A stretch of DNA of 8,523 bases, taken from assembly GCA_938002705.1 (NCBI GenBank), contig CALLAG010000215.1, forward strand, positions 1 through 8,523. Reading direction: 5' to 3'. Shown here piece by piece: positions 1-6,366 of the stretch (positions within the stretch are counted from its first letter, which is position 1; every line of letters begins with the position of its first letter). A program made the position numbers and the translations under genes. Source of the stretch: an uncultured Saprospiraceae bacterium. GTDB taxonomy: Bacteria > Bacteroidota > Bacteroidia > Chitinophagales > Saprospiraceae. Below the pieces are notes generated by a model. It saw nothing but the letters and a program-made list of their open reading frames with translations, did no database searches and had not been told where the DNA came from.

Positions 1-554
1 AATGCTAAAGTCGTAAACTCTAAATACGTCGCCACGAATTCCCCATCCAAAAAGAAGTTAAATTCCTTATCTGATCTCGTCAATAAAAAGTGGTGCCAGC
101 AGATATTTGGATTAACCTCTGTCCTCAGGAACATGCCATCTAAGGCATTAGCAGTGAACTCTACCTCTATCTCTTGGGCGAATGGTAGGTAGCGAATTAG
201 AAAGGAGGAATCCTTATTGCATTCACTTCTTATAGAGACTATCGGATACTCCTCAGTAGCATCATCTACCCAGAAATAGAAGCTCATAGAAAAGTCTCCC
301 AAGAAAACATCCTTAAGATCTGAATCTAAAAATATCGTATCAGCACTACCATCAAATATCAATGATTGTGACCCAGGACCATCTACACCACATGCACAAT
401 TGATATCGTCTCTTACGAAATTATCCGTGTAATTACCTGTATTATCAGTAATCATACAATCCTCAAAATCAAAATCGGCAATAATACTCTGACCATAAGT
501 CATTGTACTACAGAGACTTAAAATCGCTACTACTAAGAAAACTAACTTATTCAT
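1..554 (-). CDS. Secreted LamG/concanavalin-like domain protein, C-terminal part cut off by window edge
   Basis: An open frame of 184 codons reads leftward from an ATG at 552-554 and leaves the window without a stop, so only the N-terminus is present. Residues 1-22 form a typical signal peptide: MNK, then a hydrophobic run, ending in TYGQ with likely cleavage around Gly21/Gln22. The mature part looks like a laminin-G/concanavalin-like jelly roll. It has an ADFDFEDC opening, a SLIFDGSADTIFL strand pair (about 64-76), a SMSFYFWV strand (about 89-96), and the characteristic WHHFLLTR ... FFLDGEFVAT strands (about 153-176). Such domains bind carbohydrate or protein ligands in large Bacteroidota surface proteins, which often end in a T9SS sorting tail; that end is not visible here. 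The ligand cannot be predicted. The gene lies downstream of another secreted-protein gene on the same strand, but a stem-loop between them argues for separate transcripts. The start is well supported because the signal peptide begins right at this ATG. Confidence 0.8.
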   Translation of the reverse strand, partial: MNKLVFLVVAILSLCSTMTYGQSIIADFDFEDCMITDNTGNYTDNFVRDDINCACGVDGPGSQSLIFDGSADTIFLDSDLKDVFLGDFSMSFYFWVDDATEEYPIVSIRSECNKDSSFLIRYLPFAQEIEVEFTANALDGMFLRTEVNPNICWHHFLLTRSDKEFNFFLDGEFVATYLEFTTLA

Positions 555-613
555 ACTTATAATTACTATTATATAACGTCAGGATATTTCAATTATGTAT
601 CGACACATAAGGA

Positions 614-656
614 CTAAAATAAGATATCCGCTTGTAAACTTAATTACAAACGGATA
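614..656 (-). terminator. Candidate intrinsic terminator of the lamin-tail protein gene
   Basis: Positions 625-637 and 644-656 form a 13-bp inverted repeat around a 6-base loop. Read as minus-strand RNA the single imperfect position becomes a G-U wobble, whereas on the plus strand it is a C-A mismatch, so the structure favours minus-strand transcripts. The stem is followed on that strand by a U-rich stretch (UCUUAUUUUAG, 614-624). It lies 26 bases past the stop of the upstream gene (682-1824) and before the start of the next (554). The U-tract is interrupted, so this is a reasonable but not ideal rho-independent terminator. Confidence 0.55.
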
Positions 657-681
657 AATCAAAAGAGATTGAGTGAGTTAT

Positions 682-1824
682 TTATATTTTAATGAATCTT
701 TTAAATTTTGTCTGACTACCATCAAATATACTCATGATATAGTGACCAGTATGAAGCTGATTGACGTTAATTTCTGAATTGTTAGTAAGTCGCATTTTCT
801 CAACATAATTCTGGCCATTAATATCATAGATGCTGATGATATATTCATCCTTTGATCCTTTTACTCTGATATTATGTGATGTTATCGTCGGTATAATTAT
901 GATGTCATCGTCGAATACGATCAGAACACTTCTGATAGGAGAAGCACTGACATCACCTTCAGCATTAACTTGCTTAAGTCTGTAATAGTTAATACCATTC
1001 TGTGGGCTTGTATGCAGATATGTATATAGAGAACTATTATCATAATACTCATCTACTGTAATAGAACCTATCGGAAGAAAGTCAGTATTCGATTCAGGAC
1101 GCCACTCTATATAGAATTGCTTAAAATTCTCATTAGGATCTACCCACCAAGATAACTGAACCTGCTGTGACTCAGATTCTCTTGCAGAAAATCCCGAAAT
1201 ATCAAGCGATAACACTGCAGGAAAATAAGTACAGCTATCTCCAGTAGCGAGTAATGCACAACCATCAGTGGGTGTGCCCCAATACATACAATTCTCGATA
1301 TTAAACGGTGGTATATCTAATGGATCTACATCTGAACAATTCACATCTCCATAGGCTACAGAACATGATTGTTCTCCTGTAGCATCAGACAGCGTCACGA
1401 CATCTCCATCATTACCCAGAAGAGCCGTACCTGAATAATTCATATCTAATATACCCTCTGGGACATCGCATACAGTTGTATCTATTACTGAGCCATCGCC
1501 ACAATAATCCAATACAATGACGACACATTCTCCAGGTCGTAAGAATGTATTCTCTGGTATCGTATAGTCTGCATATGGAGGCGGGTCGTCATCCCCTATC
1601 TGCCATCCTGATATATCAGTTATGGATTCTTGGCTGGTATTACATATCTCGATGTACTCATCATTAGAATTAACGATACCGTCGTTGTTAGTATCATAGC
1701 CTGACTCATCACCTGATGGATCTATCATAAGTGCATTAATAACCACACTATCTATCATACATTGGCCGTAGCCTGTAGGGACTGATATTATGATTAATAA
1801 TGTTATAAGTATGATATTCTTCAA
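682..1824 (-). CDS. Secreted lamin-tail-domain protein with type IX secretion (type A) sorting tail
   Basis: This 380-residue protein starts with a signal peptide (1-20: MKN, a long Ile/Leu core, GYGQ). Residues about 25-150 resemble a lamin tail domain (LTD), an immunoglobulin-like fold common in exported bacterial proteins: INALMIDPSGDE, DEYIEICNT, ISGWQIGDD, LRPGECVVIVLD. Inside it, residues 44-55 follow a DxNxDGxxxxxD pattern like an EF-hand or dockerin calcium loop. Residues about 205-300 look like the fibronectin-like strand set that often precedes T9SS tails (VQLSWWVDPNENFKQFYIEW, then NYYRLKQVNAEGDVS). Residues about 308-380 match the type A (Por) sorting domain, with ISIYDINGQ, the LHTGHYIMSI strand and a basic FKRFIKI end; the T9SS uses such tails to carry cargo across the outer membrane. 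No catalytic motif is visible, so a structural or adhesive role is inferred. The start codon is TTG: no in-frame ATG lies between it and an upstream stop, and the signal peptide begins exactly here. Confidence 0.85.
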   Translation of the reverse strand: MKNIILITLLIIISVPTGYGQCMIDSVVINALMIDPSGDESGYDTNNDGIVNSNDEYIEICNTSQESITDISGWQIGDDDPPPYADYTIPENTFLRPGECVVIVLDYCGDGSVIDTTVCDVPEGILDMNYSGTALLGNDGDVVTLSDATGEQSCSVAYGDVNCSDVDPLDIPPFNIENCMYWGTPTDGCALLATGDSCTYFPAVLSLDISGFSARESESQQVQLSWWVDPNENFKQFYIEWRPESNTDFLPIGSITVDEYYDNSSLYTYLHTSPQNGINYYRLKQVNAEGDVSASPIRSVLIVFDDDIIIIPTITSHNIRVKGSKDEYIISIYDINGQNYVEKMRLTNNSEINVNQLHTGHYIMSIFDGSQTKFKRFIKI

Positions 1825-1991
1825 TAGGAGTGCTTGTTTGTGTAAATGTAATTAAAGTATAGGTTAATATATAAACGAAATACTTATATGAATTGCGGCT
1901 ATATATATCTAATTTAATTACAATATTTTATGTGTAAATATCGTAGCTTCGTAATCTCTTATTCTATAATATTAGAGAGCAATACTTATAC
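1825..1991. promoter_or_regulatory. Divergent intergenic spacer between the lamin-tail gene and the exchanger gene
   Basis: This 167-base AT-rich spacer must hold the promoters of both flanking, outward-facing genes. I found no convincing Bacteroidota pair (TTTG plus TAnnTTTG) in either direction. A TATAAT occurs at 1965-1970, 21 bases before the exchanger ATG, but it has no good upstream partner and Bacteroidota rarely use that motif. Near it, CTCTtAT (1956-1962) and ATtAGAG (1971-1977) form a short imperfect inverted repeat. A 10-base direct repeat AATACTTATA occurs at 1879-1888 and 1981-1990; in such AT-rich DNA it may be chance. No small gene is apparent. Confidence 0.4.
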
Positions 1992-2963
1992 ATGGATACA
2001 TCACTTATTATTATCATAGGTCTGATTCTTTTAGGCTTTTTGTTCCTATACTATGGTGCTGAGCTACTCATTTCTGGAGCAGAAAAACTAGCCACAAACC
2101 TCAATATCTCTAAAGCGATCGTAGGTGTTGTTATCGTAGCTTTCGGTACAAGTGCACCAGAACTTTTTGTCAATGTAATATGTGCTTGTAGAGATGAGAC
2201 GGCCTTTGCATTATCCAATATCTCAGGAAGTAATCTGACCAATCTCTGTATAGGTTTTGGACTGATAGGTATTCTATACAGCCTTAACGTCAAAGTAGAA
2301 TCCTTCAAGTTAGATTTCAGTTATTTCATACTAGGACCTATGATTATAGCTATCTGCTTTATTCTCTATAATTATACGATACTACCATTGTGGTCAGTAC
2401 TCATTCTGATACCTATGATGCTTTTCTTTCTATATAAAGCGAAGCAAAGATTCAATGACCCAGATAGTCATAACGAACCAGATAGCACTGATATACTTAA
2501 GGGTGTAGGGATGTTTATCATAGGTATATTAGGCCTATACATAGGTGGAGAATTAGTGGTAGGTAACAGCCAGAAAATAGGTCAGACATTCGGCATATCA
2601 GATGCGATTCTTGGCTTGACTATCGTTGCAGGAGGTACTTCTATACCAGATGTCATGGCAAGTATTGTAGCTGCTAAGAGAGGAGAAAACGAGATCGCTA
2701 TAGGTAATATAATTGGGAGTAATATTTTCAATATTTTCTTTGTCCTAAGTTCTACACTTATCGTGTCAGGTAATGATCTGATCGCAGATTCTTTAATATT
2801 CTTTGACTATTCTGTTGTCACTTTACTTTCTCTATTTTTTGTTATTTATGTTATAATCAGAAAGAAAATAGACCTACTATTAGGTTTAATTTTACTTGTA
2901 GCTTATATAACTTACTATTACTTGAGAGTGTCTAATTCGATACCGATATTTACATTTAACTAA
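1992..2963 (+). CDS. CaCA-family sodium/calcium exchanger, inner membrane
   Basis: At 323 residues this is the usual length for a prokaryotic calcium/cation antiporter (YrbG/NCX_Mj type) with ten membrane helices in two inverted halves. Both diagnostic alpha repeats are visible. Alpha-1 runs from about 43 to 95, with GTSAPE (52-57) and SNISGSN (75-81). Alpha-2 runs from about 206 to 253, with GGTSIPD (214-220) and GNIIGSNIFNI (238-248). Between them a hydrophilic loop (about 149-168) rich in Asp/Asn/Glu links the halves. In this family the acidic residues of the two repeats (here Glu57 and Asp220) coordinate Ca2+ and Na+, and the proteins exchange cytoplasmic Ca2+ for external Na+. The second acidic residue is Asp, not the Glu usual in bacteria, and the position 27 residues further on is Asn247. 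The first residues already form helix 1, so the ATG at 1992 is plausible. tatC follows after 28 bases on the same strand, suggesting one transcript. The exact ion specificity is inferred, not shown. Confidence 0.9.
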   Translation: MDTSLIIIIGLILLGFLFLYYGAELLISGAEKLATNLNISKAIVGVVIVAFGTSAPELFVNVICACRDETAFALSNISGSNLTNLCIGFGLIGILYSLNVKVESFKLDFSYFILGPMIIAICFILYNYTILPLWSVLILIPMMLFFLYKAKQRFNDPDSHNEPDSTDILKGVGMFIIGILGLYIGGELVVGNSQKIGQTFGISDAILGLTIVAGGTSIPDVMASIVAAKRGENEIAIGNIIGSNIFNIFFVLSSTLIVSGNDLIADSLIFFDYSVVTLLSLFFVIYVIIRKKIDLLLGLILLVAYITYYYLRVSNSIPIFTFN

Positions 2964-2991
2964 CGCTAACATCGTATCTAATTACGAAAGT

Positions 2992-3813
2992 ATGACTAAG
3001 CAAATCGTACCTAAGAAGACTGCTAAAGAAAAGGACATGCCTTTTTTCGATCATCTGGAAGAATTAAGATGGCACCTTGTAAGGGCCAGCTTAGCCCTTA
3101 TTACTTTTGCTATAATCGTCTTCATCTTTAAAGAATACGTCTTTACAAATATCATATTCGGAATCCAAGATAAATCATTCTTGACCTATCGATTCTTCTG
3201 TTATATGTCACCTCTAACATGCATAGAACCATCAGAGTTAGTCATAGTCCCAGTTCAGTTGGGTGAGAGATTCTTTACTCATTTGAGAGTCTCATTTTGG
3301 TTAGGCTTTATTATGGCTTTCCCTTATATATTTTGGGAATTCTGGAGATTTATTAGCCCTGGCATGTATGATAATGAGAGAAAAGCAGCTAAGGGCATCG
3401 TCTTTAGTTGTTCTATCCTATTCTTATTAGGAGTGATATTCGGATATTACATTATTGCCCCTTTTGGCTTCAAGTTTTTGGGAGGGTATTCACTATCAGA
3501 GACAGATCTTGTATCTCAGACTACAAGTCTATCTTCTTTTGTAGGATATCTCACCAATTTCACCATCCCTACAGGCTTAGTTTTCCAGCTGCCCATTGTT
3601 GTGTACTTTTTAGCCAGAGTTGGATTAGTAACTCCAGAGTTAATGAAGAACTATCGTCGCCATGCCATTATCATCATCATGCTATTCTCAGCGGTTATCA
3701 CACCGCCTGACATGGTCACCCAAGTCCTTATTGGGATCCCCATATTCTTCCTATATGAACTGAGTATAATTATCTGCCGTAGAGCCTATAATTCATACTC
3801 AAAAGAGGACTAA
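2992..3813 (+). CDS. tatC: Twin-arginine translocase subunit TatC
   Basis: TatC is the inner-membrane receptor of the Tat system, which exports folded, often cofactor-containing proteins with twin-arginine signal peptides. The 273 residues carry the family's landmarks. These are the N-terminal FFDHLEELR (18-26), FPYIFWEFWRFISPGMYDNER (110-130, two overlapping parts of one cytoplasmic motif), FQLP (198-201), and TPPD (237-240) followed by a late helix ending in LYE (254-256). Six membrane segments can be placed near 29-47, 100-117, 134-156, 185-208, 225-237 and 243-260. Glu24 and Glu129 align by motif with E. coli Glu15 and Glu103, residues known for binding the signal peptide. At the intramembrane position that is Glu170 in E. 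coli there is Gln199. The periplasmic loop at 60-95 is fairly long and contains Cys70 and Cys77. No tatA/tatB gene is in the window, so TatA must be encoded elsewhere. The gene follows the exchanger by 28 bases, probably as its operon partner, although no functional link is obvious. Confidence 0.96.
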   Translation: MTKQIVPKKTAKEKDMPFFDHLEELRWHLVRASLALITFAIIVFIFKEYVFTNIIFGIQDKSFLTYRFFCYMSPLTCIEPSELVIVPVQLGERFFTHLRVSFWLGFIMAFPYIFWEFWRFISPGMYDNERKAAKGIVFSCSILFLLGVIFGYYIIAPFGFKFLGGYSLSETDLVSQTTSLSSFVGYLTNFTIPTGLVFQLPIVVYFLARVGLVTPELMKNYRRHAIIIIMLFSAVITPPDMVTQVLIGIPIFFLYELSIIICRRAYNSYSKED

Positions 3814-3997
3814 CAAGTTACATATTAACATATTACGTAATATCTGGCACGATTATTCCTATAGGATAAGTACCCTAATATTTAATTTTTTACCCATTTA
3901 CATTCTAAAATATTATTGCATCACTTATTGATGTATGAGGATTTAATTGAACGTTCTTTTGATTGGACTAACCCACCGATTACAAGGAGCTAACTAA
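3814..3997 (+). promoter_or_regulatory. Spacer between tatC and the large secreted protein gene
   Basis: This 184-base AT-rich spacer should hold the end of the tatC transcript and the promoter of the next gene. A perfect 14-base palindrome (ATATTACGTAATAT, 3830-3843) and a perfect 10-base palindrome (TCCTATAGGA, 3857-3866) lie 13 bases apart. Around the second, TTAT(T)CC and GGATAA can form a small bulged hairpin. A T-rich run (about 3881-3890) follows too far away for a good terminator. A weak match to the Bacteroidota -7 element (TTCTTTTG, 3954-3961) sits 36 bases before the ATG, with TTG at 3928-3930 upstream; this is only suggestive. Confidence 0.35.
3985..3989 (+). promoter_or_regulatory. 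Shine-Dalgarno-like site (AGGAG) deciding the start of the 787-residue protein
   Basis: AGGAG ends 8 bases before the ATG at 3998, a good spacing for a ribosome binding site. The second in-frame ATG, at 4010 (Met5), would be 20 bases away, so the site favours the first ATG. None of the other starts in this window has such a sequence, in keeping with the general rarity of Shine-Dalgarno use in Bacteroidota. Confidence 0.5.
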
Positions 3998-6361
3998 ATG
4001 GTATACAATATGAAAACGTCATTGAAATCTATTTTGATTTCTATTATAAGCTTTGTGCCTATGATGGAAACGGCAGCATCCCATATAGTGGGTGGTGATG
4101 CCAGTTACACATTCCTAAGGCATAATAACGCTAAGACAGAAGCCACCTACGAGGTTACATTTACCATCTACAGAGACGAGAATGGAATAGGTTACGAACC
4201 CAGAGCTGCATTCGGAGTATACAAACTAACTGATACTGGTATTTGGATTACAGAGACCGTAGTAGAGAATGTTCCCCTCGGTAACGTAGAATCATTCTCA
4301 GCAACAAGTGATCCATGTAGCATGCAGACTATAAGTGATATCAAAGTCGAATCAGGCACATATACATTCGAGATATCACTCCCGATAATAGATAATTACT
4401 ATAAGATAGCTTATCAAAAGTGCTGCAGAAATCATGTTATAAACAACATAAAGGACGCAGGTACGACAGGAGCTGTATATGACATAAAGATATCCGCTGA
4501 ATCACAGAAAATGGGCAATAGTAGCCCAAGGTTCACCGCTTACCCTCCTACATTCATATGCGTGAATGAAACCATTAATTACAAACATTCTGCTATGGAC
4601 CCAGATAGCGATGAGCTAAGATACTCATTCTGTGCACCTTACGTGGCGGGTGGAGTTATAGATTACGAACCCCAATGCTGCGACTGCCAGAATCCAGAGG
4701 TCGGGTTCTGCCCTCCCCCATTCGATAATGTAATATACAACCCTGGATACTCTTATGAGAACCCTATAGGAGGCACCGGAGCTAATCAGATAAGTATAGA
4801 TCCTAAGACCGGAGTTATCACTGGCACCCCAGATCAAGTGGGATCATATGTGGTGGGAGTATGTGTAGAAGAGATAAGAGATGGAGAAACTTTCACAAAA
4901 ATAAGAAGAGATTTTCAGTTTAACGTCGTTCAATGTACGCCTGCACTGACTGCTATTATCCAATCAGACTCTAGCTACGTAGAATCAATTAATGGCGAAG
5001 AGAAAACAATACATGCTTACAACTTATGTCACGACGAGAGTCTTACAATCATTAATAACAGTACAGACCTAAAATATATAGAAGATTATCATTGGGTGAT
5101 CAATGATAGTCTCAATACTGTAGTCTATGACGAAGCCGGTGCAACACTTAAAGATTTGTACATAGATAATCTAAATCCAGGACAATACTCTGGTAGGATG
5201 ATTCTTAATGATACTCAAGCATGCAGTGATACGGCATTTATATCTATAAATGTGGAAGACGAGATCATCCCAGAATTCACATATGAATACGATCCATGTT
5301 ATATGTCTCCTATTCATTTTAGTCCTGTTGAATTCGATGATATTGAGAAAATAGTTTCTTGGAATTGGGATTTTGGTGACGGTACTTCTGTCGATGCTAT
5401 GGCAGGTGACTATACATATGCATCACCAGAAGATTATCAAGTTATACTGACAGTTATTGATGACAACTCATGCACTTACGCTTATGAGATGTACGTAGAC
5501 TATAATCCGCTTACTGAGATGCCAGAATTAGAGATCATAGAAACTAATGAAATCATATGTGATGGCGAGTCAGTTTCTTTTGATGGAGAACTAAAATACG
5601 ATGAAGGCATCTACGAATATATAGTCCCAACCCAAGACAAATTGTGTGACTCGATTCTGTACAGGTTATACTTAGATATATACCCTGAAGCGACTATGGA
5701 ATCCTTGCATGAGTACTTATGCCCAGGAGAGAATATTGTCTATAACGGTATTGAAATAGACGAACCAAGTACCCACATACAAAACATAGCTTATAAGGGT
5801 GCTTCATGTGATAGTATCATAAGAGAATTAATTGTAGAAGATGCTATTCTTCCTCAAGTATTTTTGCCTTCTGATACAACCATCACTATCAGAAGCGAAT
5901 TTACTTTACCATTTGATATTATAGGTGAATATGCCTCTATGCTATGGTCCCCAGAAGAACTCCTCGATTGTAGCCGATGCGAGTCCCCTACTACACAACT
6001 TAATGATAATCAATATTTTGTATTAGAAATAGAAAGCGCTGACGGATGTATAATAGAAAAAGGTATAAATGTAATCGTAGAAGAGAATAATGATTTCTAC
6101 TTAGCTAATGTCTTGTCGTCAGAACCTGGTGACAATATACTATACGTACAATCACGATCAGAGATATCTTACGAGTATGACATGTACATATACGACCGAT
6201 ACGGTAACGTAATACATGAGTGCTTAGATGCAGCATGCAATGACTCATCTAAAGGATGGACACCTACTAATCTAAATCCAGGAGTATTCGTATATGTTGT
6301 ACAATTTAAGGACGAATATTATCAAGAAACGATAGCTGGTAGTGTGACAATTCTCGAGTAA
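3998..6361 (+). CDS. Large secreted surface protein with PKD domain and degenerate gliding-motility (type B) C-terminal domain
   Basis: This 787-residue protein has a signal peptide (1-27, likely cut before SHIVGGDASY). That mature start is typical of a recurrent Bacteroidota surface family (ASHIVGGxxxY, then a TFTIYRD strand and the paired cysteines YQKCCRN). Residues about 180-215 (DPDSDELRYSF) and about 262-312 (IDPKTGVITGTPDQVGSY) look like cadherin/putative-Ig folds. A PKD domain spans about 425-505 with the hallmark WNWDFGDGTS (455-464). Two short Cys-containing repeats follow (520-563, 574-615). Residues 698-787 match the shape of the gliding-motility-associated T9SS sorting domain: YIYDRYGNVI, then GWTPTNLNPGVFVYVVQF and a final AGSVTILE. 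Its usual opening (PNxFxPNGDGxND) is eroded to VLSSEPGDN. The protein is presumably exported by the T9SS and attached at the cell surface as an adhesin-like or structural component; no enzyme motif is seen. It converges on porX with only 5 bases between the stop codons. Confidence 0.88.
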   Translation: MVYNMKTSLKSILISIISFVPMMETAASHIVGGDASYTFLRHNNAKTEATYEVTFTIYRDENGIGYEPRAAFGVYKLTDTGIWITETVVENVPLGNVESFSATSDPCSMQTISDIKVESGTYTFEISLPIIDNYYKIAYQKCCRNHVINNIKDAGTTGAVYDIKISAESQKMGNSSPRFTAYPPTFICVNETINYKHSAMDPDSDELRYSFCAPYVAGGVIDYEPQCCDCQNPEVGFCPPPFDNVIYNPGYSYENPIGGTGANQISIDPKTGVITGTPDQVGSYVVGVCVEEIRDGETFTKIRRDFQFNVVQCTPALTAIIQSDSSYVESINGEEKTIHAYNLCHDESLTIINNSTDLKYIEDYHWVINDSLNTVVYDEAGATLKDLYIDNLNPGQYSGRMILNDTQACSDTAFISINVEDEIIPEFTYEYDPCYMSPIHFSPVEFDDIEKIVSWNWDFGDGTSVDAMAGDYTYASPEDYQVILTVIDDNSCTYAYEMYVDYNPLTEMPELEIIETNEIICDGESVSFDGELKYDEGIYEYIVPTQDKLCDSILYRLYLDIYPEATMESLHEYLCPGENIVYNGIEIDEPSTHIQNIAYKGASCDSIIRELIVEDAILPQVFLPSDTTITIRSEFTLPFDIIGEYASMLWSPEELLDCSRCESPTTQLNDNQYFVLEIESADGCIIEKGINVIVEENNDFYLANVLSSEPGDNILYVQSRSEISYEYDMYIYDRYGNVIHECLDAACNDSSKGWTPTNLNPGVFVYVVQFKDEYYQETIAGSVTILE
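5555..5842 (+). repeat. Two tandem Cys-rich modules inside the 787-residue surface protein
   Basis: Residues 520-563 and 574-615 are diverged copies of one module. Each opens with [IL]CxGE (ICDGESVSFDG; LCPGENIVYNG) and closes with CDSI followed by a short strand (CDSILYRLYLDIYP; CDSIIRELIVED). The two cysteines per copy may form a disulfide in the exported protein. Similar CDS-motif modules recur in large Bacteroidota surface proteins, often in longer arrays. The nucleotide sequences have diverged, so this is an old protein-level duplication and not a recent DNA repeat. Confidence 0.6.
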
Positions 6362-6366
6362 TTATG

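Noticed and set aside
1879..1990. Ten-base direct repeat AATACTTATA at 1879-1888 and 1981-1990
   Set aside because: It is only two short copies in very AT-rich DNA, with no link to a promoter element or mobile-element boundary.
2051..2308. 85-codon open frame on the minus strand
   Set aside because: It lies wholly opposite the exchanger gene, whose alpha-1 motifs are unmistakable; the antisense translation shows no recognisable domain.
3408..3710. 100-codon open frame on the plus strand
   Set aside because: It overlaps tatC in another frame; tatC carries all family motifs across this stretch and the alternative protein has no recognisable features.
3855..3890. Possible intrinsic terminator after tatC (bulged hairpin plus T-run)
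   Set aside because: The stem is only about six pairs with a bulge, and the T-run begins some 14 bases after it, too far for a typical intrinsic terminator.
4625..4837. 70-codon open frame on the minus strand
   Set aside because: It is opposite the well-supported secreted-protein gene, with no start context or domain of its own.
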